From Gammaproteobacteria bacterium (lineage in GTDB: Bacteria > Pseudomonadota > Gammaproteobacteria > Xanthomonadales > Rhodanobacteraceae): DNA of 58,198 nt. This document shows positions 18,626 to 26,188 of this stretch, one piece after another. The notes beneath the pieces are model-generated. The model was not told the DNA's origin and did not search any database. It was given only the letters and a program-made list of their open reading frames with translations. The position numbers and the translations under genes are program-made. The DNA lies in the NCBI GenBank assembly GCA_004295005.1, contig SHNG01000023.1:1-58198 (forward strand), given 5' to 3'. Within the stretch, counting starts at the first letter, position 1. Each line of letters starts with the position of its first letter.

Positions 18626-19453
18626 TCAGTAATTGCCGAACCAGAGCAGGCCGGCGATGCCGAGGCCGATGACACCCGCAGCCAGGATCAACCACCAGAT
18701 GCCCGAGCCATCATCTTCGGCTGCAGGTGCCACTGGATCGGCCATCTGGATGGCGTCCAGTGTCTGAGTGATGGAAGGCGCTTCGTTGCCCGGCGTGGGC
18801 ACGCCTTGCCCGCGTGCCGGGTAGCCCGGCGCCTCCAGCACGAATCGGTTGCGTCCGAACACCAGTTGGTCGCCCGGGTGCAGAACCGCATCGTGGACGC
18901 TGACGCCATTGACCTCGGTCCTGCCGGATGGCTCCAGGTTCCTCAGATGGATGGCGTCGCTGGATACCACCAATACCGCGTTTTGCGCCGATGAATCGGG
19001 GTCATCCAGCCCGAGTCCACCGCGATCGCTTCCAATCAGCAGGCGTGCGCCCACGCTGATGGTCTTGCCGAAATGGGCCCCAGACAGGCCACGCAGCACC
19101 ACGCGGGAAACCTCGTTGCCCGGCATGCCTTCGGATTGACCGGTGGGAACGCGGGTATCGATGATGGCATCGTGGTCCGGCTTCAGGACCGCGGCCACCG
19201 CATCAAAGTTGACGACATCCCCCAGCCTGAGCAGGGCACGTTCCTGAATCGGCCTGGCATTGACGTGGGTTCGCGCCTGCGGATCCAGCACCTCAAGGAT
19301 CATGCCGCGCTTGTCGATGACAATCCGCGCATGCCAGGGAGCGACTCCCGCGGCCCCCAGCACGATGGTATTGCCCTGTGCCGACCCGATCCCGGTGACG
19401 CCGTTGTCGACGATCACGTCAGCATGCTCCCCGTTGGAAAAGCTCAGACGCAT
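18626..19453 (-). CDS. Membrane-anchored protein with two FHA domains
   Basis: A 275-residue protein. Two FHA-like modules are visible, about residues 15-95 (HARIVI, HVNARPIQERALLRLGD) and 115-210 (LIGSDRGGLGLDDPDSSAQNAVLVV, GRTEVNGVSVHDAVLHPGDQLVFGRNRFVL). An acidic linker and one C-terminal membrane helix follow (IWWLILAAGVIGLGIAGLLWFG). FHA domains bind phosphothreonine peptides. The first module is degenerate and lacks a clear GRxxxN core. No kinase, phosphatase or type VI secretion gene is near in this window, so the partner is unknown. It could be co-transcribed with serC. Confidence 0.78.
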   Translation of the reverse strand: MRLSFSNGEHADVIVDNGVTGIGSAQGNTIVLGAAGVAPWHARIVIDKRGMILEVLDPQARTHVNARPIQERALLRLGDVVNFDAVAAVLKPDHDAIIDTRVPTGQSEGMPGNEVSRVVLRGLSGAHFGKTISVGARLLIGSDRGGLGLDDPDSSAQNAVLVVSSDAIHLRNLEPSGRTEVNGVSVHDAVLHPGDQLVFGRNRFVLEAPGYPARGQGVPTPGNEAPSITQTLDAIQMADPVAPAAEDDGSGIWWLILAAGVIGLGIAGLLWFGNY

Positions 19454-19761
19454 AGGCTACGGATCGAGGGAATTGCAGGCACTTTAGCAGGATAGACCCT
19501 GATCTGACACCTGCCCGGAAAGGTGGGGAACAAGCCGTTCCAGCGCTCTTGGCCCCGGCGGGTACCGATGCACATTCAGGCACAGGCAAATGGGGCCGGG
19601 GCGGCAGATGAAGCACGGCATCATGGCGCCAAGCCCATGCATCGGCCAGAATATCGGATCAAGGCCCGTGCCCCGCGCCCGCCCTGCAACCATCGCGTAA
19701 TCCGATGGAGCAATGCGGCATCCGCAGCTCCAGGGCAAACCGGCCGCTTGAGGACTACTGA
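19454..19761. other. Intergenic region between the FHA gene and the PHA-system operon
   Basis: This 308-base divergent spacer holds the promoters for both directions. I see no ORF with coding character, no long repeat and no convincing sigma-70 pair. A GGAGG-like site is absent directly before 19762; GAGGACTACTGA precedes the start. Confidence 0.5.
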
Positions 19762-20037
19762 ATGGCGACAATCGATATCCGCAGGAAGCATTCCTTGTCC
19801 ATGGCCGAGGCACGCAAGGCGGTCAACAAGCTGGCCAAGTCCATTGCCAAGGAATTCGATCTCGAGTACGACTGGGATGGCAACACCCTGGCGTTCTCGC
19901 GAAGCGGCGTCGATGGGCACATTGCACTGGAGAAGGGCGAGGTCCATGTCTACGCGCAACTCGGCTTCCTCATGGGCATGATGAAGCCGATGATCGAAGG
20001 CGAGATTCATCGCCATCTCGACGAGCAGATTGGCTGA
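19762..20037 (+). CDS. Polyhydroxyalkanoic acid system family protein
   Basis: A 91-residue protein beginning MATIDIRRKHSLSMAEARKAV. The pattern (short N-terminal strand, a KAVNKLAKSIAKEF helix, then FDLEYDWDGNTLAFSRSGVDGHIALEKGEVHVYAQLGFL) fits the small putative PHA granule-region family found beside phasins in Xanthomonadaceae. Its biochemical role is unknown. The TGA stop shares its A with the ATG of the patatin gene (TGATG), so the two are translationally coupled. The recognition is from memory of the family, not a search. Confidence 0.75.
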   Translation: MATIDIRRKHSLSMAEARKAVNKLAKSIAKEFDLEYDWDGNTLAFSRSGVDGHIALEKGEVHVYAQLGFLMGMMKPMIEGEIHRHLDEQIG

Positions 20038-21341
20038 TGCTGGTTGTCAAATCCTCGGCGCAGGCGCGCCAGAAACACTCGCCTTCGCGCATCGGGCTTG
20101 CCGTTGCAGGTGGCGGTCCGGTGGGTGGCATTTTCGAGATCGGTGCCGTGCGTGCCCTCGATGATGCACTCGATGGACTCGACATGCATGCCCTGGACAT
20201 CTACGTGGGCATCAGCTCGGGAGCTTTCGTTGCAGCCAGCCTGGCCAATCGCCTGAGCACCGCCGAGTTGTGCCGCATTTTCATCACCGGCGATTCGGAC
20301 CAGTTCCAGTTTCGCGCCGAGGATTTCATCCGTCCGGCCATCTACGAATACCTGCAACGATTGGCCGGGGTTCCCCGCATGCTGGCAACCGCGCTGGCGG
20401 ATTTCGCGCGCCACCCGCTCGACCTCAGCATTTCCGACAGCCTGATGCGCCTGGGCAGCATTCTTCCGACCGGGCTGTTCGACAACTCCGCGATCGAGCG
20501 ATTCCTGCGCAAGGCCTACAGCTCGCATGGCCGCAGCAATGATTTCCGCGAGCTGGCCAGCAAACTGATCATCGTTGCCGTCGAACTGGAAAGTGGCCAG
20601 ACGGTACGCTTTGGAACCAGCGGGCATGACGGCGTGCCGATTTCACGCGCAATCGAGGCGAGCTCTGCCCTGCCCGGCCTCTACCCGCCCGTGCAGATCG
20701 ACGGCAAGCATTATGTGGACGGCGCGCTGCGCCATACCGTGCATGCCTCGGTGGCTTTGGATTCGGGTGCGGATCTGGTGCTGGCGATCAATCCATTGGT
20801 TCCCATCAACACCGTGCACGCGAAATCCCAAGGCAAGGCCAGTTCCCCCAACGTGGTTGACGGCGGTTTGCCCGCGGTCCTGTCACAGATGTTCCGCACC
20901 CTGCTGGAATCGCGGATGCAGACCAGCATTCCTCGATACGAACGCACCTACCCGGGTTCCGACTTGATGCTGTTGCAGCCGGACACCGACGACACCGACA
21001 TGTTCTTCACCAATATTTTCAGTTTTTCGCATCGGAAGCGGCTCGCGGAACACGCCTACCAGTCGACCTTGCGCGACCTGCGCATGCACCGCAAGACGCT
21101 CAAACCCTTGCTGGCGCGCCACGGCATCTCGCTGCGCGACAAGGTCCTCGACGATCCAGAGCGCACCCTGCTGGGCACGCTGACCGACAAGCCTCCGCGC
21201 CGCTCGAAGGTCACCTCCCATTTGCATCGGGCGCTGGATGATCTTGATCGGGCCCTTTCCGGCGAGACACCCGCCAAGTCTCCGCCAAGCCGCGAGGCGC
21301 CGCTCAGGCGACGCCCCGCACGCGCCAAGGCACGTGTCTGA
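20037..21341 (+). CDS. Patatin-like phospholipase
   Basis: A 434-residue patatin-fold hydrolase with the whole catalytic set: oxyanion loop AGGGPVGG (about residues 25-31), nucleophile Ser60 in GISSG, and the dyad Asp228 in YVDGALRH. Such enzymes cleave acyl esters of phospholipids or storage lipids. No signal peptide is seen, so it should act in the cytoplasm, possibly on granules. The basic tail after about residue 395 (RRSKVTSHLHRALDD onward) is probably disordered. It is coupled to the upstream PHA-system gene, and a phasin follows 89 bases later, so a storage-lipid role is likely but inferred. Confidence 0.88.
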   Translation: MLVVKSSAQARQKHSPSRIGLAVAGGGPVGGIFEIGAVRALDDALDGLDMHALDIYVGISSGAFVAASLANRLSTAELCRIFITGDSDQFQFRAEDFIRPAIYEYLQRLAGVPRMLATALADFARHPLDLSISDSLMRLGSILPTGLFDNSAIERFLRKAYSSHGRSNDFRELASKLIIVAVELESGQTVRFGTSGHDGVPISRAIEASSALPGLYPPVQIDGKHYVDGALRHTVHASVALDSGADLVLAINPLVPINTVHAKSQGKASSPNVVDGGLPAVLSQMFRTLLESRMQTSIPRYERTYPGSDLMLLQPDTDDTDMFFTNIFSFSHRKRLAEHAYQSTLRDLRMHRKTLKPLLARHGISLRDKVLDDPERTLLGTLTDKPPRRSKVTSHLHRALDDLDRALSGETPAKSPPSREAPLRRRPARAKARV

Positions 21342-21430
21342 TCCGCCTCCATCGATTGCTTGCTCTACTTTCCAACCCTAGCCTGTGCCGCGACAACCAC
21401 CTGTTCCACCAAATCCCAAAGGAAAACGCC

Positions 21431-22078
21431 ATGACCAAGCCGAAGCCCAAGCTCAAATCCAAGCCTGCTGCAGCCACGGCGACCAGCCCGAAGGCAAGCG
21501 GTGGCAAGTCCATTGTCGAATCCGCCCAGCACATCTGGCTGGCGGGACTCGGGGCGTTTGCCAAGGCCCAGGACGAAGGCACCCGCCTGTTCGAAGCCCT
21601 GGTGCGCGAAGGCGTATCCCTTGAACAAAAGACCCGCAAGCTGACCACCGGCAAGGCCGAGGAAGCGCGGGTTGCGATGGAAGCGGCGGTTGGCCAGGTC
21701 AAGGAGCGCAGCCAGGAAACCTGGGACAAGCTTGAGAAGGTCTTCGAGAACCGCGTATCACGCGCACTCAATGCACTGGGCGTTCCCGGCAGCACCGAAC
21801 TGAAGTCCCTCACTGCCCGCGTGGAGGAACTTGCCCGCGAAGTGCACAAGCTGAATGCCAAATCCGCACCCAAGGTGGCAAGCAAACCCGCCGCGGCGCA
21901 TTCGGTGCGACGCATCAAGGATGAACTGGCGGATGTCGCCCGTGAGCTGGAGTCCGAACAACTCAGGCAGGTAAACGCAAAGCGGCCGGGAGCATCCGCC
22001 AAGGCCGCGTCGAAAAAACCGGCAGCGAAGAAACCCGCAGCCGGAAAGTCGGGCGCAAAGAAGAAGGCTGCCCGCTAA
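21431..22078 (+). CDS. Phasin-like granule-associated protein with a Lys/Ala-rich tail
   Basis: A 215-residue protein of the poly(hydroxyalkanoate) granule-associated (PhaF/PhaI-type) family. An amphipathic region (SIVESAQHIWLAGLGAFAKAQDEGTRLFEALVREG) should bind the granule surface. A coiled segment follows (residues about 70-140), and then a Lys/Ala/Pro-rich tail of the AAKKPAAGK type, which in PhaF binds DNA nonspecifically. AAAGGAAAACGCC precedes the ATG at 21431. In PhaF this architecture ties granules to the nucleoid for even segregation; the same is inferred here. A second, tail-less phasin lies at 25672-26064. Confidence 0.87.
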   Translation: MTKPKPKLKSKPAAATATSPKASGGKSIVESAQHIWLAGLGAFAKAQDEGTRLFEALVREGVSLEQKTRKLTTGKAEEARVAMEAAVGQVKERSQETWDKLEKVFENRVSRALNALGVPGSTELKSLTARVEELAREVHKLNAKSAPKVASKPAAAHSVRRIKDELADVARELESEQLRQVNAKRPGASAKAASKKPAAKKPAAGKSGAKKKAAR

Positions 22079-22530
22079 GGAAACTCTGATCTTGCTCGTC
22101 AACCCGGAATCGCGAAGCGATATCCGGACCTGCGAAGGCATGGATGCCGAAGCGGAACGCCGCAGGCGGCCCGGAGGGCGAACGCCGGGAGGCGTGAGTC
22201 ATCCAGTGCCTTTGCACTTCAATGGGTTGAAAAAAGTCACTGGGTTCCCGCCTTCGCGGGAACGGCAAAGATTGGGATTAATCAGAGTTTCCCTAAGGAA
22301 ACTCTGAACAAGTACGAAACCCATTCGTCGCGAGCAAGCTCGCTCCCACAAAAGCAGGCAATGGTGGGAGCGAGCTTGCTCGCGACAATACATTGTTCAG
22401 ACCTTCCCTGAGACCTGAACCATCAACACCAGGAAGCCTTCCGCTTCCCGGGCACCATGATCCGGCCCGTCGCATGTCCTCGCGGCGGGCGTTTTCCATT
22501 GCACCTTGCGCGGCGCATTCATTGGGAAAA
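22079..22530. repeat. Composite dispersed repeat, copy 2, and spacer
   Basis: A non-coding spacer between converging genes. From 22115 it repeats the window's first bases, with about 93 identical at the start and imperfect similarity afterwards. A palindrome CCCGGAATCGCGAAGCGATATCCGG lies at 22103-22127. A longer one has two perfect 23-base arms at 22327-22349 and 22364-22386. A shorter relative of the first palindrome recurs at 37071-37130. The REP hairpins may also end transcription of the convergent phasin and reductase genes. Confidence 0.85.
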
Positions 22531-24525
22531 TCACCAGTGCACGCCACGCATGAGCGCGGCAAACGCCACCTGCTCCGATGATGCACCCTGCTGCTGTTCC
22601 TGGCGCACGCCCTTGATGCCCTTGGCGGCCGGCGAGTCGGGGAACAGGCGGAATGCCGTGTTCATAACGATCTCGTACGCACGCGGTGCAATGGCGTAGA
22701 ACAATTGCGCGAACACACCCGTGCGCGTGGCGACACGCACCGGCCGCTCGATGATGGCTTCGACCACAAGATCGGCGGCCTCCTCGGGGCTCAGGGTGGG
22801 AACCGAGTCGTACATCTTGGTCGGCGCGATCATCGGCGTCTTCACCAGCGGCATGTTGATGGTGGTGAAATTGATGCCCTGGTCCGAGAACTCGGCCTGC
22901 GCGCACCGCGAGAACGCATCGAGCGCCGCCTTCGATGAGACATAAGCGGAGAAGCGCGGCGCATTGGTGAGCACGCCGATCGAGGAAATATTGATGATGT
23001 GGCCGCGATGACGTTCGGCCATGCGCGGCAGAAAGCCCATGATCAGGCGCAGCGAGCCGAAGTAGTTGAGCTGCATGGTGCGTTCGAAGTCATGGAAGCG
23101 GTCGTAGCTGGATGCAATGGCCCGCCGGATCGAGCGCCCGGCGTTGTTGATCAGGATGTCTGCCCCGCCGTGCTCGGCGCTCACCTTGGCGACGAACTCG
23201 TCGCAGGAAGCAAGATCCGCCAGGTCCACCTTGTAGGCATGACAAGTGCCTCCGGCTGCTTCAATCTCCGCCTTGGTCGCCGCCAGCTCGTCTTCGCCAC
23301 GCGCGCAAACGATCACCTTGGCACCGGCTGCCGCAACCTTCAACGCAACCGCCCTGCCAATACCGGATGATCCACCGGTGACCACCACAACCTTCCTGCG
23401 AACCTTGCCGGACAGCGAGCGATCAACAAACAGCGCCGGGTCAAGGTGGCGCTCCCAGTAGTCCCAGATCCGCCAAGCATAACCCTTGAGATCCGGAAAC
23501 TTGAGTTTTGATCCACGCAGGGCGCGCTCGCATTCGCGCGTGTCGAATCGGGTCGGATAATTGATCATGCGCATGACTTCGGACGGAATGCCGAAATCGC
23601 GCAGGAACGTGTTGATCATGCGCCGCACCGGCGGCAGGTTGGACAGCGCCTGCCTGACCGCCGATGGCACGAAGGCAAACATGCGCGCATCAATGCGCAT
23701 GCTCATTTTCGGAGCATGGCCGGCATCGGCAAAAATGTTGAGTACCTCGCCAATCCGTCGCGGAGCGGGGTCAACCAGATGGAAGCAGCGGCTGTCCAGC
23801 TTGGCTACGTGGGCAATGTGGTCGAGGGCGGCTGCCACCCAGTCCACCGGCACCAGGTTCAGGCGTCCACCTTCCAGGCCAACCGTCGGTACCCACGGCG
23901 GCAACACCTCGCGCATGCGCTTGATCAGGCCGAACAGGTAATACGGTCCATCGATCTTGTCCATTTCCCCCGTTTTCGAATTGCCGATGACGATACCGGG
24001 GCGATAGATGCGGAAGGGACGCGTGCATTCCTTGCGCACAATGCCTTCGGACTCGTGCTTGGTCCTGAAATACACGTTGTCGAGTCCTTCAGCCTCGTCG
24101 AACATGTCTTCGCGGAACACTCCCGGATACATACCTGCTGCGGCAATCGAACTGACGTGATGGAAGCAACCGGCCTTGATCGCCTCGGCAACCTGTACCG
24201 CGTGCCGGGTGCCGTCGATGTTGGCGCTCACCTGGCTGGCTTCATCGGCGGAAAGGTCGTAGAGCGCCGCCAGATGGAAGAAATGCGAGATCTTGCCGCT
24301 CATGCTCTTCAGTGATGCCGGGGCAATGCCAAGGCGTGCCTTGCCAAGATCGCCGTTGACCGCCACCAGCCGATCCTTGTCCGCCCCCAGGCGTTCGCGC
24401 AGCGCCTCGAACTTGCCCAGCGATTCCTTGCGCACCAGGCAATAGATCTTGCCCTTGCGCAGCAACAGCTTCTCCAGCAGGTGACGCCCGATGAAGCCGG
24501 TGGCGCCCGTCACGAAGTACGTCAT
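22531..24525 (-). CDS. Fused fatty acyl-CoA reductase (alcohol-forming), two SDR domains
   Basis: A 664-residue protein with two NAD(P)H-binding SDR halves. The N-terminal half (VTGATGFIGRHLLEKLL near residue 5, FRTKHESE with the YxxxK motif) is of the male-sterility/NAD_binding_4 type. The C-terminal half (VVVTGGSSGIGRAVAL near residue 385, NNAGRSIRR, YVSSKAALDAF) is of the Acr1 type. Length, domain order and segments such as FERTMQLNYFGSLRLIMGF closely match the Marinobacter alcohol-forming acyl-CoA reductase as I recall it, which turns acyl-CoA or acyl-ACP into fatty alcohol for wax esters. AGGAGGGG precedes the start. It is divergent from the acyl-CoA-binding protein gene. No wax synthase is in view. 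Confidence 0.88.
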   Translation of the reverse strand: MTYFVTGATGFIGRHLLEKLLLRKGKIYCLVRKESLGKFEALRERLGADKDRLVAVNGDLGKARLGIAPASLKSMSGKISHFFHLAALYDLSADEASQVSANIDGTRHAVQVAEAIKAGCFHHVSSIAAAGMYPGVFREDMFDEAEGLDNVYFRTKHESEGIVRKECTRPFRIYRPGIVIGNSKTGEMDKIDGPYYLFGLIKRMREVLPPWVPTVGLEGGRLNLVPVDWVAAALDHIAHVAKLDSRCFHLVDPAPRRIGEVLNIFADAGHAPKMSMRIDARMFAFVPSAVRQALSNLPPVRRMINTFLRDFGIPSEVMRMINYPTRFDTRECERALRGSKLKFPDLKGYAWRIWDYWERHLDPALFVDRSLSGKVRRKVVVVTGGSSGIGRAVALKVAAAGAKVIVCARGEDELAATKAEIEAAGGTCHAYKVDLADLASCDEFVAKVSAEHGGADILINNAGRSIRRAIASSYDRFHDFERTMQLNYFGSLRLIMGFLPRMAERHRGHIINISSIGVLTNAPRFSAYVSSKAALDAFSRCAQAEFSDQGINFTTINMPLVKTPMIAPTKMYDSVPTLSPEEAADLVVEAIIERPVRVATRTGVFAQLFYAIAPRAYEIVMNTAFRLFPDSPAAKGIKGVRQEQQQGASSEQVAFAALMRGVHW

Positions 24526-24633
24526 TTACCCCTCCTGTCCCGATGCATTGGAGCGCAAGCCACGCTCTTCAAAGTCGAATTCGCAAACAGCATAGTCGTC
24601 TCACTCCCACCTTGCCACGCAAGTCTGACCGCG

Positions 24634-24662
24634 TTGACCGTCCATGGGGGCCGTGATAGAAC
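24634..24662 (+). promoter_or_regulatory. Sigma-70-like promoter of the ACBP-tetR operon
   Basis: TTGACC (24634-24639) and TAGAAC (24657-24662) are separated by exactly 17 bases, 38 bases before the ACBP start. The hexamer TGACCG occurs twice, at 24626-24631 and 24635-24640, spaced 9 bases and overlapping the -35 box. It could be part of an operator for the co-transcribed TetR regulator; that is inference. Confidence 0.55.
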
Positions 24663-24700
24663 ATTGCGGCGCAGGGGCGCGATCAATCAGGCAAACATTC

Positions 24701-24958
24701 ATGTCCAAGCTACAAGCCAGCTTCGAAAAAGCCGCCGAAGATATCAAGAAGCTGTCCGAGCGCCCCGACAACGATACCTTGCTGAAACTCTACGCACTCT
24801 ACAAGCAGGGAGCCGACGGAGACGTTTCTGGCCCCAAGCCGGGATTCTTCGATTTCGTTGGCACCGCAAAGTACGAAGCCTGGAGCAAGCTCAAGGGCAC
24901 CGGCAAGGAAGAAGCCATGCAGAAGTACATCGATCTGGTGGCCAAGCTGCGCGCCTGA
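24701..24958 (+). CDS. Acyl-CoA-binding protein (ACBP)
   Basis: An 85-residue four-helix ACBP. Diagnostic segments are LKLYALYKQGADGD, PGFFDFVGTAKYEAWSKLKG and EEAMQKYIDLV, with the conserved Tyr, Lys and Trp that hold the CoA headgroup and acyl chain. ACBPs keep long-chain acyl-CoA soluble and deliver it to enzymes; they are common in eukaryotes and patchy in bacteria. The start is the ATG at 24701. It is divergent from the acyl-CoA reductase gene (175 bases between starts) and followed after 29 bases by a TetR regulator, so it probably supplies substrate to that reductase. Confidence 0.93.
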   Translation: MSKLQASFEKAAEDIKKLSERPDNDTLLKLYALYKQGADGDVSGPKPGFFDFVGTAKYEAWSKLKGTGKEEAMQKYIDLVAKLRA

Positions 24959-24987
24959 ATCCAGCGCCAGCGGACACGGGCCCATCG

Positions 24988-25620
24988 ATGGCGCGCCAGA
25001 CCCGATCCCTGATCCTGGAAACCGCCCTGGTGATGTTCAACACCCAGGGCGAACCCAACGTCACGACCAATCATATCGCCGACGAACTGGGAATCAGCCC
25101 GGGCAATCTCTACTACCACTACCGCAACAAGGACGACATCATCGGCCACCTGTTCGCGCGCTATGAGCAGCGCATCGACCAGGCACTTGTCACCCCCGAC
25201 GACCGCTTGCCGACGCTCGAAGACCTCTGGCTGCAGTTGCACCTGATCTTTGAATGCATGTGGGACTATCGATTTGTCTATCGCGACCTGATCGATATTC
25301 TCTCCCGCAATCGCAAGCTTCGCCTGCATTTTTCCCGCATCCTCAAGCGCGCGTCCAACAACGCGGCGGGCGTGCTGAAGGGCCTGGCGGCGGCCGGCAT
25401 GCTGCGCGCGAGTGCCGACGAGATTCGTGCCACCGCCGAGAACATCGTGCTGGTGGCCACCTTTTGGCTCAATTTCGACGCCGTGCGCCATGCCAAGCAG
25501 GAGTCCGGTCAACTGGACATCGGCCGTGGCATCCACCAGGTCATGATGCTGATTGCACCGTTCCTGCGTGACGCCGAACGCCTGCACCTGAATACCCTCG
25601 CTGCCGCCTATCTGCGCTGA
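24988..25620 (+). CDS. TetR/AcrR family transcriptional regulator
   Basis: A 210-residue regulator. The N-terminal helix-turn-helix (ARQTRSLILETALVMFNTQGEPNVTTNHIADELGISPGNLYYHYRNKDDII) is a textbook TetR DNA-binding domain. The C-terminal helical part (from about residue 75) would bind a ligand, plausibly an acyl-CoA given the neighbours. It lies 29 bases after the ACBP gene and is likely co-transcribed. I infer that it controls the divergent reductase/ACBP intergenic region. Confidence 0.92.
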   Translation: MARQTRSLILETALVMFNTQGEPNVTTNHIADELGISPGNLYYHYRNKDDIIGHLFARYEQRIDQALVTPDDRLPTLEDLWLQLHLIFECMWDYRFVYRDLIDILSRNRKLRLHFSRILKRASNNAAGVLKGLAAAGMLRASADEIRATAENIVLVATFWLNFDAVRHAKQESGQLDIGRGIHQVMMLIAPFLRDAERLHLNTLAAAYLR

Positions 25621-25627
25621 AACGAAA

Positions 25628-25650
25628 TGCGGCCGCGCGAGGCGGCCGCA
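25628..25650. terminator. Bidirectional hairpin between tetR and the minus-strand phasin
   Basis: A perfect 9-bp stem (25628-25636 with 25642-25650, TGCGGCCGC arm) with a 5-base loop lies between two convergent genes. On the minus strand it is followed by TTTCGTTT, a fair terminator for the phasin; the plus-strand tail is poor. Confidence 0.6.
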
Positions 25651-25671
25651 GTGGCAACACTTTCATCCCGC

Positions 25672-26064
25672 TTACTTGGCCGCGCGAAGCTGCCTGGAAA
25701 GCTTGTCGACGCGTGCGATCAGCGCGTCCACGTCGGCCTTGGACGGGATGCCCGCATAGCTCAGTGCACGGCCGACGCCCTGTTCGAAGCGCGATTCGAC
25801 TTCATCGCGCAAGGTCGTGACCCGCGCAAGCAGGGGTGCCACGCGCTGGTCGACCGCCTTCCGCAGCCCGCCGCCCAGTGATCGTCCAAACTTTCGGCTG
25901 CGCGCCTGGAACGACTGACCCTCGCTGATCATGCCTTCGAGCACGCTTTCAGCCTGCTTCTGAAGGATGGAAAGCGCGCCAAGGCTGGCAAGCCACACCT
26001 TGCGCATCGTCTCCTCGGGAAGGTGCTTTTTTTCCGCCTGGATCTTCTTCAATTGCTTGCCCAT
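25672..26064 (-). CDS. Phasin family protein
   Basis: A 130-residue phasin-like protein with an amphipathic helix region (MRKVWLASLGALSILQKQAESVLEGMISEGQSFQ) and a long predicted coiled coil ending VDALIARVDKLSRQLRAAK. It corresponds to the PhaI-type short granule protein and lacks the basic tail of the phasin at 21431. The two share an ALNALGVPG/ALSYAGIPS-type motif before the final coil, so they are paralogs. AGGAGA precedes the ATG at 26064. It is convergent with tetR. Confidence 0.85.
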   Translation of the reverse strand: MGKQLKKIQAEKKHLPEETMRKVWLASLGALSILQKQAESVLEGMISEGQSFQARSRKFGRSLGGGLRKAVDQRVAPLLARVTTLRDEVESRFEQGVGRALSYAGIPSKADVDALIARVDKLSRQLRAAK

Positions 26065-26188
26065 GTGCTGTCTCCTGATTGGGAAATGCGCCAGTAGCCG
26101 GCGACCCGCGCAGCATCCTCCGGGCCAATCGAGCATTCACACTACGACGTGTCTGATTGCCTGGTCGATGTTGCCGAGCTGCGGCGCA

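Noticed and set aside
17348-18994. A 548-residue plus-strand frame spanning serC and part of the FHA gene
   Set aside because: It crosses two genes on the other strand, has no recognisable domain, and both minus-strand genes are clear.
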